The notes under the pieces: model-generated
Databases searched by the model: none
What the model was told of the DNA's origin: nothing
The model's input: only the letters and a program-made list of their open reading frames with translations
Made by a program: the position numbers and the translations under genes
In this document: positions 21,659-22,034 of the stretch, one piece after another
Layout of the letters: the number at the start of each line of letters is the position of its first letter
Numbering within the stretch: the stretch's first letter is position 1
Source: a virus
Direction: 5' to 3' (one strand)
Length of the DNA stretch: 22,034 nucleotides
Virus record (IMG/VR): IMGVR_UViG_3300025767_000142
Location: 1 to 22,034 of that record

Positions 21659-22034
21659 TCAAGTAAACAAGGTTGTCGGAGAATACCTGAAGGGTAGTGA
21701 TCCAACCAAGATTTCCAAGCAGCTAGACATCCCTAGGACAAAGGTTGTTGGTTTAATTAAAGAGTGGCAGGCAATGGCTTCAGATAATTCAGCCATTCGT
21801 GCTAGAGCTAAGGAGGCCTTGGTTGCTGCAGATGAACATTATGGCAGATTAATTTCTAAATCATACGAGGTAATTGATGATGCAGATACAAATGGCGACT
21901 TAAGATCTAAAGCTGGAGCAATTAAGCTAGTTATGGATATTGAGTCTAAGCGTATTGAAATGTTGCAGAAGGCTGGTCTTTTAGAGAACAAAGAGCTTGC
22001 AGAAGAAATGCTAGAGATTGAAAGACGTCAAGAG
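21624..22034 (+). CDS. Probable terminase small subunit (3' end outside window)
   Basis: An open frame from GTG 21624, with AGGAGAGG at 21608-21615 as ribosome-binding site, runs without a stop to the last base (137 codons). The first 48 residues contain a helix-turn-helix of the form KISKQLDIPRTKVVGLIKEW (29-48). Long charged helices follow (RARAKEALVAADEHYGRLI; ESKRIEMLQKAGLLENKELAEEML), typical of the oligomerisation domain of terminase small subunits, which recognise phage DNA for packaging. The gene lies where the next module would be large terminase, portal and capsid. It could instead be another HTH protein. Confidence is moderate because the end is missing and no large subunit is visible. 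Confidence 0.6.
   Translation, partial: MQNEQQIVQHLDQVNKVVGEYLKGSDPTKISKQLDIPRTKVVGLIKEWQAMASDNSAIRARAKEALVAADEHYGRLISKSYEVIDDADTNGDLRSKAGAIKLVMDIESKRIEMLQKAGLLENKELAEEMLEIERRQE

Overview
This window reads as part of the genome of a tailed double-stranded DNA phage with a siphovirus-type tail. Every supported gene is on the + strand. Genes are packed end to end with TAATG, ATGA or TTGA overlaps, and the longest gap is 39 bases. Base composition looks moderate to low GC (judged by eye, not computed). The replication set is a bacterial-type DNA polymerase III alpha subunit, a DnaB-like helicase, a DnaG-like primase, RecA and a single-strand-binding protein. The small conserved proteins and the gene order resemble phages of Actinobacteria as I recall them. 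A low-GC actinobacterial host, for example aquatic, is therefore a reasonable guess, but nothing here proves it.

Layout: (1) 2-8107, tail module: C-terminus of the tape measure protein, a distal tail-like protein, a 1442-residue tail hub or tip protein, and four smaller tail, fibre or receptor-binding candidates. (2) 8117-9170, junction: a MerR-like helix-turn-helix protein and two small conserved proteins, the second directly before the helicase and a possible loader. (3) 9163-15582, replisome: DnaB-like helicase, an unknown protein, DnaG-like primase, SSB and DnaE. (4) 15566-19889, nucleotide and recombination module: MazG-like pyrophosphohydrolase, RecA, two zinc-ribbon proteins, a PD-(D/E)XK Holliday-junction-resolvase-like nuclease, a DEDDy 3'-5' exonuclease, a Cas4-like iron-sulfur nuclease and a RuvC-like resolvase. 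(5) 19902-21658, purine-nucleotide module: a small HTH protein, a DUF1599/Nmad1-type protein, an IMP dehydrogenase/GMP reductase family enzyme without CBS domains, and a small basic protein. (6) 21624 to the window end, the start of a probable terminase small subunit.

Together the phage encodes most of its own replication fork. DnaE keeps all PHP metal ligands and is accompanied by a separate DEDDy exonuclease, so two proofreading-type activities may exist. Two resolvase-like folds plus RecA and a Cas4-like nuclease indicate recombination-dependent replication or processing of DNA for packaging. The MazG-like, Nmad1 and IMPDH/GMPR genes suggest manipulation of purine pools and possibly base modification. 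That is the most interesting hypothesis here, but the window holds no modifying enzyme that proves it. I see no tRNA, rRNA, CRISPR array, insertion sequence, integrase or lysis gene.
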